A DNA stretch of 64,000 bases from a virus. The number at the start of each line of letters is the position of its first letter. Position 1 is the first letter of the stretch. The translations under genes were made by a program, and so were the position numbers. The stretch spans positions 1 to 64,000 of IMG/VR virus record IMGVR_UViG_3300036829_000104. One strand, given 5' to 3'. Positions 15,584 to 23,716 of the stretch are shown in pieces. The notes under the pieces are model-generated. The model was not told where the DNA came from and searched no databases. It saw only the letters and a list, made by a program, of their open reading frames with translations.

Positions 15584-15963
15584 GACGCCTCCAGCTCGCG
15601 CCGCGCCTGCCGCGCAACCGCCTGGACGGCGGGAGCGGGGTCGCGGCCGTCCGCGATGGCGACCGCGGCGGCACGCAGGGCGGCGCCGTAGGCGACCGGG
15701 TTGTCGAGCAGCTCGGGCGGCGGCGGCGGGATCTCGGTGCGCTTCAGCCGCTCCGCGCGGATCTCGCGGACACGTTCCCGGACGTGCGCCGGCATGAGCC
15801 AGTCCGTCGTCTCGGTGTAGTGGGCGACGACCGCCGCCTCGCAGTCCGCGAACCGCAGGTCGCCGACAGCGGCGTGCCAGGCGGCGGCATCTGCCCTGCC
15901 GACTGTGCGCCGATCGAATGCGGCAGCGGCGGTAAGCAGGTCGATGGTTTCCTCGATCGTCAT
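15580..15963 (-). CDS. Putative helicase loader/inhibitor (G39P-like)
   Basis: 127 residues. The N-terminal helical bundle (MTIEETIDLLTAAAAFD, then AAWHAAVGDLRFADCEAAV) and the MPAHVRERVREIRAER segment match the pattern of small phage loaders of DnaB-type helicases such as SPP1 G39P. The position between initiator and helicase supports this. The C-terminal Pro-rich linker and helix are variable in the family. Assignment is by pattern and context. Confidence 0.65.
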   Translation of the reverse strand: MTIEETIDLLTAAAAFDRRTVGRADAAAWHAAVGDLRFADCEAAVVAHYTETTDWLMPAHVRERVREIRAERLKRTEIPPPPPELLDNPVAYGAALRAAAVAIADGRDPAPAVQAVARQARRELEAS

Positions 15964-16832
15964 CGTGGCTCCTGGCTGCGGAGGCTGGCCTTGAGCGCCT
16001 GGGCATCGGCGACTCGCTGATCAGTGGTGGAGGGGCGCGGCGCGCCGGCAGGCCGCTGCGGATTCGGCGAGAAGCCCTGAAGCTCAGTCCGCAGGCTGTC
16101 GACGGTGACGGAGCGGTTTTCGGCAGCAAGGCGGAGCAGGGCGGCTCGGATCTCGTCATCGGTGAAGCGCCTGGAGCGGATCGCCTTGAGGACGACGCCG
16201 TTGACGGCCGGCCACTTGCACAGCGGCTCGGCTTCGGCGTAGGCGTCGGTCAGCCGCTTGGAGCGCTGAGTCTCGCTGAGTTCGCCAGCCGGCTCGCCGG
16301 CAGACACCGTAGGTGTCTGTACGTCTCTGTCGTCTGTAAGACCGTTAGGTCTTACAGAGACAGAGACAGCGTTGCTGCTCGTTTGCTGAGCATTTTTGTT
16401 AGCAACTTGCTTACCGGTCGTCTTAGACGTGTGTTGACCTGGTCGTTTGCGGCTCTTGGTGCCCCCTGCGCGACCAGCCTCGGCGCGTACTTTCGAGAGC
16501 TCCTCGACGTCCTGTTTGGTGCCGTTGCGCTTCAAGTAGGCGCACACTTGCCAACCCTGTGCTTCGAGGTTGCTTACCTCTTTGATTAGCCCAACGGAAG
16601 CAAGTTGCTTAGCAAGTTGGTTAGCGTGGTCGAGAGGTACCGGGTAGGCCAGCAGGCCGATCTGTTCATCTGGGACGAATCCGTCCGTGAGAAGCCGCTT
16701 GCAGTGCAAGATCATCTGCACGTACAGGTCGCGGGCGAGGATGCCATCAATCCCGTAGCGGGCAAGCGCACGGACCTTAGGGTCATCAGCGAACGTCACC
16801 GAGAGCTTGATGTAGATCTCGCTAATGGGCAT
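15960..16832 (-). CDS. Putative replication initiator / replisome organiser
   Basis: 290 residues. The N-terminal winged-helix-like domain (about 1-110: KLSVTFADDPKVRALARYG, then LYVQMILHCKRLL) resembles the N-terminal domain of phage replisome organisers. A basic low-complexity linker with markedly lower GC follows, and a C-terminal helical domain (about 190-250). First gene of its operon, ahead of the loader and helicase. As with lambda O, the linker DNA carries repeats that could be the origin. Confidence 0.75.
   Translation of the reverse strand: MPISEIYIKLSVTFADDPKVRALARYGIDGILARDLYVQMILHCKRLLTDGFVPDEQIGLLAYPVPLDHANQLAKQLASVGLIKEVSNLEAQGWQVCAYLKRNGTKQDVEELSKVRAEAGRAGGTKSRKRPGQHTSKTTGKQVANKNAQQTSSNAVSVSVRPNGLTDDRDVQTPTVSAGEPAGELSETQRSKRLTDAYAEAEPLCKWPAVNGVVLKAIRSRRFTDDEIRAALLRLAAENRSVTVDSLRTELQGFSPNPQRPAGAPRPSTTDQRVADAQALKASLRSQEPR
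16323..16367. repeat. Long inverted repeat with 4-base loop
   Basis: Left arm GTCTCTGTC-G-TCTGTAAGACC, loop GTTA, right arm GGTCTTACAGA-GACAGAGAC: 20 paired bases with one unpaired G at 16332. It lies in the linker-coding part of the initiator gene, so it is not a terminator of this operon. Confidence 0.85.
16599..16622. repeat. Tandem 12-bp iteron-like repeat
   Basis: AGCAAGTTGCTT followed directly by AGCAAGTTGGTT; a third copy, AGCAACTTGCTT, is at 16401-16412. The tandem copy encodes QLAKQLA, so part of the similarity may be codon-driven. Confidence 0.6.
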
Positions 16833-17147
16833 AAGGCACCCCGCTCGAGCGCGTCGCGTCGCTGCCCGCGGCCGCCTCGTCGGCCCCGGTATCGGTGCCG
16901 TCCCGTCGCCGCGGATCAGGCCATACGGCCCGGACGCGTCCTCCCGGCTTCAATGCCGGGGCCGTGGTGGCGGGGGGGTTGTGGGCCACGGAAGGCCGCC
17001 TTCCTGGTCAATGTCGTAGTTGGGATATTCGGTGCGTTATTTACTTGATCCACACACTACACGTGTAGGCGAGTTCACGGCAACAGTTGCAAACGACCAG
17101 TAGATCAGGCATCATGACGTGAGAACGTGTTCTGGCATCATGAAGGG
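16833..17147. promoter_or_regulatory. Divergent control region of the replication operon
   Basis: No convincing gene in these 315 bases. The right half is AT-richer and holds the perfect 12-bp palindrome CTACACGTGTAG (17057-17068), AGAAC-GT-GTTCT (17122-17133) and two copies of GGCATCATGA that flank the latter. Promoters for the leftward replication operon and for the rightward HTH gene are expected here. Confidence 0.5.
17057..17068. promoter_or_regulatory. 12-bp palindromic operator CTACACGTGTAG
   Basis: Perfect palindrome 90 bases before the HTH gene and 225 bases before the initiator; good candidate for the binding site of the adjacent HTH protein. Confidence 0.5.
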
Positions 17148-17396
17148 ATGTCGACAGAGGTGCCTGAGGTCCTGGAAGCCCGAGAGGCGTACAAGCAGGC
17201 GGAAGCCGATGCGCTGCTGCTGCGTGCCCGCGCGAGGGCACGCCTGGGACGCGCCGTCGAGGATGCCAACAAGCAGCGCGGCGTGAGCATCGAGAAGATC
17301 GCCCGTGAGCTGAAGGTCGCGGCCGAGCAGGTGCGCCGGTACCGGGACGCGTACCGCAACTGGGACCGGGATCACCCGGGCGTCCCGCTGGACTGA
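17148..17396 (+). CDS. Small HTH regulator
   Basis: 82 residues; a coiled-coil N-terminus (VLEAREAYKQAEADALLLRA) and a C-terminal helix-turn-helix (SIEKIARELKVAAEQVRRYRDAY). Start at MSTEVPEV; a GTG seven codons upstream is possible. It diverges from the replication operon and likely controls it through the palindromes between them. Confidence 0.65.
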   Translation: MSTEVPEVLEAREAYKQAEADALLLRARARARLGRAVEDANKQRGVSIEKIARELKVAAEQVRRYRDAYRNWDRDHPGVPLD

Positions 17397-17402
17397 CGGC
17401 GC

Positions 17403-17525
17403 TCACCCCCGCTCACCTCCCGCCGCGTTCCCGCGTTCCCGCCGCACAGGCACGAGCAGCGCGGCCAGCGTGATGGCGGCGCACCCGGCGACCACGACGG
17501 CGTACAGGACCCATGCGAGGCTCAT
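17403..17525 (-). CDS. 40-residue single-span membrane protein
   Basis: WVLYAVVVAGCAAITLAALL is one membrane span, followed by a basic tail (VPVRRERGN). ATGA junction with the upstream gene supports it as real. Last gene of the recombination operon. Confidence 0.55.
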   Translation of the reverse strand: MSLAWVLYAVVVAGCAAITLAALLVPVRRERGNAAGGERG

Positions 17526-17905
17526 GCGATGCCTCCCGGGTCTTTCGGCGCGTTGATCCGGGTGAGCTTCCACCTGCGCGCCCCGCAGCCTCCTGCCGGG
17601 CTGAGGAACATCAGCTCCGGCTGGGGCTGACCTCGTCGCATCTGCGCGTAGAGCACGCCGCCGTGAGGCGAGCTAAAGCGGACGGTGATGCTCTCCGGGG
17701 TGTCGTCGGATGCGGCGGCGCCGAGGATCTGTCCTGTTGCCAGCCGGGCCCAGGCTTTCGCCCGTGCGGCCGCGGGGCTGCCGGGGGCGGATGCGATCCG
17801 GTCCCCGAACGTGGCCCCGCGGCCCTTGCGGCGGCGTTCCAGCTCGGAGCGGGCGAGGTACCCGGCGGCGAGGGAGGACGCGGCGAGGAGGGCGGGGCGG
17901 ATCAT
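17522..17905 (-). CDS. Hypothetical protein with N-terminal hydrophobic helix
   Basis: 127 residues; the opening ALLAASSLAAGYLARS may anchor it in the membrane. The C-terminal half is strand-rich (SITVRFSSPHGGVLYAQM). ATGA junctions on both sides. Confidence 0.65.
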   Translation of the reverse strand: MIRPALLAASSLAAGYLARSELERRRKGRGATFGDRIASAPGSPAAARAKAWARLATGQILGAAASDDTPESITVRFSSPHGGVLYAQMRRGQPQPELMFLSPAGGCGARRWKLTRINAPKDPGGIA

Positions 17906-18543
17906 GCGGCACCGTCCGCGGGGAGTTCCGTCACGTGCAGGACGATCCGGCCGCCGGGATGCCGCAGCCCGATGATCCCCTTGACCGACGCAACGTAGCG
18001 TTCGCTGTCATCAGGCAGCACTTTCGCCGCTACCAGCCCGTCGATACACGGCTTCCCGCTCGCCGGCGGAACATTATCGGGGTCGGTGTCACGGCTGTTG
18101 CCGGGCTGGTACTCGACGACGATCTCGGCGCGCTCGAGGCGGGGTACCTTCCGGCTGATCGCCGTCGCCCACGCGGCCTTCTTGAGCGCCTGGAAGCGGC
18201 GGTGGCGTTCCATGTGGTGCAGGCGCCCGTTCTGGGACAGCAGTTTCATCCCGGCGGGGAGCTCGATCACCCACTGTGGATCGGCCGGGGCGGCTGCGTG
18301 CGTACGCTCTGCCGCCCCGGCCGTGTCTGCGCGGCTCCCGGTTCCCCTCCTCCTGGCACCGGGAGCCGGGCCCCTGTCTGCGCCGGTGGGGGCTGGCGCA
18401 GACAGGGACGGTGAGGTGCTCCGGGCACCGTCAGGACGGGGGGCGACGGTGCCCGGAGCGGCGGCGCGAGTGTCCTCGAGCGCCACGGTTCCCCGGCCGG
18501 CTGATGGCGGGACGGCCGGGGAGCTTTCAGGGGTGCGGGTCAT
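17902..18543 (-). CDS. rusA: RusA-family Holliday-junction resolvase
   Basis: 213 residues. A Pro/Ala-rich N-terminal extension of about 90 residues precedes a RusA-like core. The core has the acidic DPDN motif (DTDPDNVPPASGKPCIDGL), the conserved Lys, and LPDDSERYV near the C-terminus. Such enzymes cut four-way junctions. Context with ERF fits late recombination or packaging of concatemers. The long N-terminal arm is unusual. Confidence 0.8.
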   Translation of the reverse strand: MTRTPESSPAVPPSAGRGTVALEDTRAAAPGTVAPRPDGARSTSPSLSAPAPTGADRGPAPGARRRGTGSRADTAGAAERTHAAAPADPQWVIELPAGMKLLSQNGRLHHMERHRRFQALKKAAWATAISRKVPRLERAEIVVEYQPGNSRDTDPDNVPPASGKPCIDGLVAAKVLPDDSERYVASVKGIIGLRHPGGRIVLHVTELPADGAA

Positions 18544-19616
18544 GCCGTCGCCACCTCAGCGGCGCGCGGGAACTCGGACCATTCGCGGCCGTCCAGTTCG
18601 CGCCCGGCACGCTTCTTTCCGACTCGGGTCGCAAACGCCCAGCCGTCAGGCAGTCCGCGTGTCCAGTTGGTCAGGTGATCCTCATTGCCGGCCACCCAGC
18701 CGGTGCTGCCATCCGGGTAGACGACAGTTGCCCCCTTGGGCTCCGAGAAGTCCTCAGGTGCCCACGGCGCATACTCGCCCCATTGCTTGAAGAAGAACGG
18801 GACGCCAGACTCCGCGCACTGGTCGCGCAGGGATCGTGCCCAGGCGGGATGCATCGGCCGGGCACCGGGACCGCTCTCTCCGCCGGCAATCACCCAGTCG
18901 AGCGACGGGCCGACGGTCAGCTCTTGCGTTATCAGCCCGGTCGGCTCGCGGTGCTCTGGTCCCCACCCCGGACGCCCGTCCAGCCAGTAGGTCAGGCGCG
19001 GCCGGTGCCCGTTCACGACCGGCCCGTGGAGGTCGATCGGCCCGAGCAGCGGCTCCGCCGAGATGAAACGGACCGCCGCCGGAGTCTCCAGCAGCGCCGG
19101 GATGCGGATGTCCGCCCAGTGCTGGTCCTCGGTGCTGACGCCAAGCCAGACGTTCGGGAGCGGCCACGGCGTCCCCTCAAGATCCCAGCCGCGTGCCGTC
19201 GCCGCAGCGAAGCACATCACCTGGAACTCCGGGGACGGCAGAAGCGACCGCATCCGCGCGTGCCGTTTCGTGAGTACCTGGAACGTGTGCTGTGACGCTC
19301 TTGCCATCACCGTGAACACGCAGGCGATGTACTCGTCCGGGACGTCCTTGTGGAACAGGTCGCTCATCGAATTTACGAAGACGCGCCTCGGCCGCTTCCA
19401 TCGCAGCGGCTGGTCCAGCTTGTCCGGCCGCAGCTGCACGTCGAAGCCGCGCTCGAAGTAGTGGCCGGGCGTCCCGCGCCAGCGCTCGGCGAACGTGGAC
19501 GCATAGCAGTGGTCACACCCGGGTGAAATCTTCTCGCAGCCAGTGACAGGATTCCAGGTCGCCCCGGCTGTCCCGTCGTCGCCGCGAGTCCATTCGATGC
19601 CGGTCTTGTCGCTCAT
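18540..19616 (-). CDS. Phage Gp37/Gp68-type protein (DUF5131)
   Basis: 358 residues. IEWTR...TWNPVTGCEKISPGCDHCYA is the signature of the family; Cys27, Cys34 and Cys37 resemble a radical-SAM-type cluster. The body contains VNSMSDLFHKDVPDEYI, WLGVSTEDQ, FISAEPLLGP and WVIAGGESGPGARPM, all characteristic. The biochemical role is not settled. Full length, all three cysteines present. Confidence 0.9.
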   Translation of the reverse strand: MSDKTGIEWTRGDDGTAGATWNPVTGCEKISPGCDHCYASTFAERWRGTPGHYFERGFDVQLRPDKLDQPLRWKRPRRVFVNSMSDLFHKDVPDEYIACVFTVMARASQHTFQVLTKRHARMRSLLPSPEFQVMCFAAATARGWDLEGTPWPLPNVWLGVSTEDQHWADIRIPALLETPAAVRFISAEPLLGPIDLHGPVVNGHRPRLTYWLDGRPGWGPEHREPTGLITQELTVGPSLDWVIAGGESGPGARPMHPAWARSLRDQCAESGVPFFFKQWGEYAPWAPEDFSEPKGATVVYPDGSTGWVAGNEDHLTNWTRGLPDGWAFATRVGKKRAGRELDGREWSEFPRAAEVATA

Positions 19617-19858
19617 CACAGAACCCCGTTCGCAAGGTCGTCTTCGATGGCCGCTTCGATCCCGGCTATCTCCGGGTCGTCGGGCAGGTAGTAGGTGCGC
19701 GCGGTGGCGCAGAAGATGATCAGATCGCCGGCGGTGAGCGGTGCGCCGGACCCGTCCACCGGGCCGAGCGGCTTCCGCGCCAGGCGCAGGTCGATCCGGC
19801 ACACCAGGGCGACGAGGGCGCGGCTGAGGATGCCGAGGGCGGTGAATGCGAGGCTCAT
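19616..19858 (-). CDS. Hypothetical membrane-associated protein
   Basis: 80 residues; N-terminal hydrophobic helix (AFTALGILSRALVALVC), then a soluble acidic tail with LIIFCATARTYYLP. TGATG junction with the DUF5131 gene. Confidence 0.6.
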   Translation of the reverse strand: MSLAFTALGILSRALVALVCRIDLRLARKPLGPVDGSGAPLTAGDLIIFCATARTYYLPDDPEIAGIEAAIEDDLANGVL

Positions 19859-20352
19859 GCTGCTGCCTCCGGCGGGATCTCGTACGTGCCGTCAGCTGTC
19901 AGCAGCATCAGCGCGCCAGCGCCGTGCGCGGACATGACCATGACCGGGACTTCGGCGGGGTCCTGCCACGACCGGACCGTGTAGCCGCGTGCCTCGTCGT
20001 GAGGGTCGCGGCGAGAGTCGATCCGCTCGTGGCATCCGGTTGTCCCGGTGCCCAGGACCGTTATCAGGTTCGACGGGCTGTTGCCGCCGCCCTGGGAGCG
20101 CCTCTTGCGATGCTGGAGGCTGTACGGCCGGCCTATGACGCTCACGCCGCAGCAGACGCAGCGGTGGTCGTCACGCTCGAGCACGAGCGCCCGGGTCTTC
20201 GCGTCCGGGCCCGTGTAGCGCGCCGCCTTCGGCCTCGCCGCGGTACGGACGGTCTCGCCGCCGCGTGCCATCGGCGACGGCCGGGACAGGCCCTTGCCGC
20301 GCGCCAGCTCCGTCTTGCGCTGCAGTCCTCCCGAACGCTTCAGCTCAGCCAT
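19855..20352 (-). CDS. HNH endonuclease
   Basis: 165 residues. The core VLERDDHRCVCCGVSVIG, SLQHRKRRSQGGGN and LITVLGTGTTGCHERID has the CxxC pair, catalytic His and the third zinc-side Cys of an HNH/HNN nuclease. Basic N-terminal arm. Could act in recombination or as a free-standing homing-type nuclease. Start selected at MAELKRSGG, overlapping the upstream stop slightly. Confidence 0.85.
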   Translation of the reverse strand: MAELKRSGGLQRKTELARGKGLSRPSPMARGGETVRTAARPKAARYTGPDAKTRALVLERDDHRCVCCGVSVIGRPYSLQHRKRRSQGGGNSPSNLITVLGTGTTGCHERIDSRRDPHDEARGYTVRSWQDPAEVPVMVMSAHGAGALMLLTADGTYEIPPEAAA

Positions 20353-20512
20353 GGTCGATGACCTCACCCTCCAGGTAGACGACCACGTTGCCGGGGCCCT
20401 GGCGGGACGGCTTCTTCGACGACTTGCCGGGGACGTCGAGCACCATCTGCTGACGCCGCACGGCCTCGGCGACCTCGGCGGGCGGGCCGTCGATGCGAAT
20501 GCGGACGCTCAT
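20345..20512 (-). CDS. Hypothetical 55-residue protein
   Basis: Strand-helix-strand pattern (MSVRIRIDGPPAEVAEAV, then NVVVYLEGEVIDHG). TGATG overlap at its start and an 8-base overlap with the HNH gene at its end. Confidence 0.55.
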   Translation of the reverse strand: MSVRIRIDGPPAEVAEAVRRQQMVLDVPGKSSKKPSRQGPGNVVVYLEGEVIDHG

Positions 20513-20880
20513 CACCGCACCCCCGCCGCGTTGTACATCGCCCGGACACTGTTGAGGATCGACTGCCACGCGAACAGTTCCTTGTCCAGCGCGCTCGCAG
20601 TCCGGATCGCATGCTTGTAGGACAACTCCGCGTCTTCGGCCTTCGACCGCTGCTCCAGCGTCTGCAGCGTGGCCTCGGCCTTCCGCAGGTACTCCGGACC
20701 TTCGGTGCGCTTGATGACGTGAGCCTGCGCGCGGTCGAACTCCAGCTTCGCGGCGTTCATGGCGCGCTCGGCCCCGGTGACGATCGACACCCCGGCGGCG
20801 ATGCGGTTCTTCGTTTCCACGATCTTCCGCTCGACGTCCACCGGGTTGTGGATGTCTCCGGAGACGTCGTGGCCGGTCAT
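20512..20880 (-). CDS. Helical phage protein
   Basis: 122 residues, all helix (AAKLEFDRAQAHVIKRTEG, then LQTLEQRSKAEDAELSYKHA), similar in style to small proteins next to single-strand annealing genes in actinophages. ATGA junction. Confidence 0.6.
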   Translation of the reverse strand: MTGHDVSGDIHNPVDVERKIVETKNRIAAGVSIVTGAERAMNAAKLEFDRAQAHVIKRTEGPEYLRKAEATLQTLEQRSKAEDAELSYKHAIRTASALDKELFAWQSILNSVRAMYNAAGVR

Positions 20881-21482
20881 GACTCGCCGCCTGTCGGCAG
20901 CGCGAGCGCGTCCAGGGCGATGCCCTGCAGATCGCCGCGCTGCCATGCCGCGATCACCTCGTCGCGGGCGTTCTTCGCCGGCCGGTAGCTGAACGCCCCG
21001 GTCGGCTTGACGTCCGCGACCGCGGCGACCTGCTCCTTGTCGCCGCTCTCCTTGTCGACCAGGTAGCCGCCGGTCTCCTCGATCTCCTTCAGCAGCGCCG
21101 TCCGGACCTCGGCCCGGATGCGGGTGCGGACCAGTTCGGGGAACACGGCGCGGATCACGTCGAGGAGTTCGGTGTTCGTCACCGCGGACGGGTCAAGGTA
21201 GTCCTCGAGCCCTTCCGGGTTGTGCTCTTTCAGCCAGCCGGTGAGCGCGTCCTCGGTGACGCCGACGTTCTTGCCGCCGGCCTTGATCGAGATCAGCCCG
21301 ATCTCGGTTCCGTTCGGCATCATGACCTTCTGCTGCGGCGTGCCGTCTGCGCGCAGCGGCCCGAATGCCGCCTCGGCGTCCTTCCGCGCGCCCTTGTAGG
21401 CGCCGCTGATCTCCTTGCCGATCACGTCCAGCACGGCGACGCGCAGGGCGTGGTCTCGTGCCGACATGCTCCCGTCCGTCAT
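20877..21482 (-). CDS. Conserved protein linked to ERF
   Basis: 201 residues. The N-terminal half carries the strand pair KVMMPNGTEIGLISIKAG. A DUF-like helical region (LTGWLKEHNPEGLEDYL) follows, then FPELVRTRIRAEVRTALL. Often found beside recombinases in actinophages; a DNA-repair accessory role is inference from position. Confidence 0.65.
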   Translation of the reverse strand: MTDGSMSARDHALRVAVLDVIGKEISGAYKGARKDAEAAFGPLRADGTPQQKVMMPNGTEIGLISIKAGGKNVGVTEDALTGWLKEHNPEGLEDYLDPSAVTNTELLDVIRAVFPELVRTRIRAEVRTALLKEIEETGGYLVDKESGDKEQVAAVADVKPTGAFSYRPAKNARDEVIAAWQRGDLQGIALDALALPTGGES

Positions 21483-22465
21483 GCCGCGCTCCTCAGCTCG
21501 TTCTGGCGGTTCTTCAGCACGTCGCCGAGCTCGTTGGCGATCTCGGGGGTGACGGTCTTGTCCTTGACGGCGCGGGCCAGTTCGAGCTTCAGCCCGCGGA
21601 TGTCCTCGTAGCTCCCGGCGCCGCCGGCACGGCCGGTGAAGTCGACAGCCCAGGCGGACTCGCCGTCGCCGGCGTCCTGCGCGGGTTCCGCGCCGTCCGC
21701 GGGCTGCTGCTGCGCCTGCCGTGCCCGGCCGCGCAGTTCCGCGACGCGGGCGTCGATCGCCCGGCGGATCTCGTTAGCGCGCTCCGCCTCGAGCGCGCCC
21801 CGGTCGTAAAGCTGAGTCACCTCGTCCTTGATGGCGATCACGTCGTCCGGTGTGGCGATCTCCGCGACCTTCACGTCCCAGTCGCCGAGGTCTTGGCCTG
21901 CCGGGCGCTTCGGCTCCTGTCGGCGTTCCTGCTGCGATCCGGCACCGTCCGCGGCCTTCTCGCGGGGCTTCCACTGCCGCTGCTGCCCGTTGCCGTCCGG
22001 GCGCGGCCCCGAGGCGTTGTCGAACGCGCTGGATGCCGACTGCTGCCAGCCCTGCTGCGCCGCGCCGGCGTCATCATCCTCGCCGTCCGGGTGGACTCCC
22101 GTGGCCGCACAGAGGCAGTACCGGCGGGCGTAGGTGATCGCGGATCCGACTTCCCGCGGCCCGGTGCTGCGGGGATCGGGCAGCGGGTAGAACCCCTCGT
22201 CAGACTCGCCTGACTCGTGCCGCAGCGTGTACACCAGGACGAAGGCCCCGTCCGCCATGGTCGGCTTGCTGGTGAACGACAGCCCGAACGACCCGAGCAG
22301 CGGTATTACCACCTGGCTGATGTCGGCAAGGTCGGCGTACTTGTAGCTGTAGCCCTGCGCCCCGTTCTTGCCGGGGATCTTCGCGGTCTCGCCCTTGGTG
22401 ATCCTGGGCAGCTTCGCCTGCAGTTTCGCCAGCGCCGCGTTCAGTTCCGGTGTTCCGTCGCTCAC
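21479..22465 (-). CDS. erf: ERF-family single-strand annealing protein
   Basis: 328 residues from a GTG in a GTGA junction. The ERF core is at 1-150: ALAKLQAKLPRITKGETA, SYKYADLADISQVVIPLL, GLSFTSKP and the GSAITYARRY motif. A disordered Gln/Arg/Gly-rich linker and a helical C-terminal domain (about 200-328) follow. ERF proteins anneal homologous strands during circularisation and recombination. The operon with HNH, DUF5131 and RusA forms a complete recombination set. Confidence 0.85.
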   Translation of the reverse strand: MSDGTPELNAALAKLQAKLPRITKGETAKIPGKNGAQGYSYKYADLADISQVVIPLLGSFGLSFTSKPTMADGAFVLVYTLRHESGESDEGFYPLPDPRSTGPREVGSAITYARRYCLCAATGVHPDGEDDDAGAAQQGWQQSASSAFDNASGPRPDGNGQQRQWKPREKAADGAGSQQERRQEPKRPAGQDLGDWDVKVAEIATPDDVIAIKDEVTQLYDRGALEAERANEIRRAIDARVAELRGRARQAQQQPADGAEPAQDAGDGESAWAVDFTGRAGGAGSYEDIRGLKLELARAVKDKTVTPEIANELGDVLKNRQNELRSAA

Positions 22466-22812
22466 AGCGCACTCCCCGATGTCGTGAGGCCGGTAAGGTC
22501 CGCGACGATCCGCCGCTCGGCGTCGTCGGGGGCGGCGTAGGTGATCGCGGCCCAGGTGTCGTCCCGGTCTCCGGCGTCCCGGACGAGCCCGGCGAATGCG
22601 TTCATATAGATCGCGAATGCGGTGGCGTCGTCCGGAGCCTGCTCGACGCGGCGGAACGCGTCGCCGAGGTTCACCGAGATCTCGTCGCGGAGCGACATCT
22701 CCTCCGGATCGGCCCCGTCGGCGACGAGCGCCCCGTAGACGGCGGTGTCGATGATGGCCTGCAGCCGCTGGACGAGCGCACTGCGGCGGCGAGGGGCGGT
22801 CGTGACGGTCAT
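22462..22812 (-). CDS. Hypothetical helical protein
   Basis: 116 residues from MTVTTAPRRR; helices include LVQRLQAIIDTAVYGALV and ISVNLGDAFRRVEQAPDD. Function unknown; possibly a partner of the annealing protein. Confidence 0.6.
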   Translation of the reverse strand: MTVTTAPRRRSALVQRLQAIIDTAVYGALVADGADPEEMSLRDEISVNLGDAFRRVEQAPDDATAFAIYMNAFAGLVRDAGDRDDTWAAITYAAPDDAERRIVADLTGLTTSGSAL

Positions 22813-23348
22813 GCGGCACCCCCGATCGGCATGGCCCACATGGCGGGCTGCTCGAACCGGCTGGTGGTGCCGGTGATCCGGCCCATGCGGCGCAGCAGCT
22901 CGGCGTAGTCGGCGCCGGTGGCGCTGCCGTCGCATGCCGGGTAGGCGAGCTTCTCGATCCGCGCCCCGGCCGCCTCAGCGCGCCGTTCCCGGACCTGCGG
23001 GGAGGCCATCGGGATCTCGCGGGGCAGCGGCCGGATGCGCGGGCCCGGCGCGTCCTCGCGGACCCGCTGCGTCTCGGTGTGCGCGGGGCCGTCGAACGGG
23101 TGCTGGCCCTTCAGCGCGGTGCGCAGCCTCGCGAGCACCTCGGGCGTGGCCTTCGCCCACTCCGGGGCGGAGGGTCCGAACACGGCCTGCGCGTCCGCGA
23201 GGCCCGGGATCTCGCCCGTGTCGCGGAGCGGGTCCGGCTGCGGCCCGTCGGGAACATTCCGGAGATCGTCCGCGATCGTGAGCGCGGTGTCCGGGTCGAA
23301 CTGGTGGCGGCCGCGCCTGCAGCTGCGGGGCAGGAGCGAGATGGTCAC
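22809..23348 (-). CDS. Hypothetical protein
   Basis: 179 residues from a GTG in a GTGA junction. A basic start with two cysteines (LLPRSCRRGRHQFDP), a disordered Pro-rich centre and a C-terminal block YAELLRRMGRITGTTSRFE. Unknown. Confidence 0.65.
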   Translation of the reverse strand: MTISLLPRSCRRGRHQFDPDTALTIADDLRNVPDGPQPDPLRDTGEIPGLADAQAVFGPSAPEWAKATPEVLARLRTALKGQHPFDGPAHTETQRVREDAPGPRIRPLPREIPMASPQVRERRAEAAGARIEKLAYPACDGSATGADYAELLRRMGRITGTTSRFEQPAMWAMPIGGAA

Positions 23349-23716
23349 GCGGCGGCCCTCCGCTCCGTGATGAAGCGCCGCCACTCGGCGGTCAGGGTGT
23401 CATACTCGCCATCGGATCGGCCCCATGTGGCGGCAGCGGCCTGAAATCCGAGATCCGCCGCCCAGGCATCGATCGCATCCTCCTCAAGGAGACCGCTGAT
23501 CGCGGCGGCGCGAGCGTGGTAGGGCGCCTGCCCGCAGTCGTGGGCCCCCTCGGCGTCCTCCAGCGGGCAGCGCTGTCCGAGGATGCACATGCCGCCGTGG
23601 CCGAGGTCCAGCGCCTCCAGGTCGATCGCCCGCTCGACGCCGGGCTTCCACCAGTCCGGGTCGTGCTCGTCGAGGAACTGCGCGCCCTTCGCGACGCGTT
23701 CGGCGATGGTGATCAT
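23345..23716 (-). CDS. Conserved actinophage hypothetical protein
   Basis: 123 residues. FLDEHDPDWWKPGVERAIDL and GMCILGQRCP form a pattern I have met repeatedly in actinophage genomes without a known role. Confidence 0.65.
   Translation of the reverse strand: MITIAERVAKGAQFLDEHDPDWWKPGVERAIDLEALDLGHGGMCILGQRCPLEDAEGAHDCGQAPYHARAAAISGLLEEDAIDAWAADLGFQAAAATWGRSDGEYDTLTAEWRRFITERRAAA

Larger units (their letters stand above)
16301..16622. other. Candidate replication origin inside the initiator gene
   Basis: This stretch is clearly poorer in GC than its surroundings and contains the inverted repeat CAGACACC-GTA-GGTGTCTG (16301-16319), a second very long hairpin (16323-16367), and 12-bp iteron-like units AGCAASTTGSTT at 16401, 16599 and 16611. 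Initiator gene, AT-richer DNA, iterons and hairpins together are the layout of a lambda-type intragenic origin. Confidence 0.5.

Noticed and set aside
15584-16159. N-terminal extension of DnaB in the same frame
   Set aside because: The extension is Arg/Pro-rich and overlaps the loader; the GTG at 15583 gives the GTGA junction and normal DnaB length.
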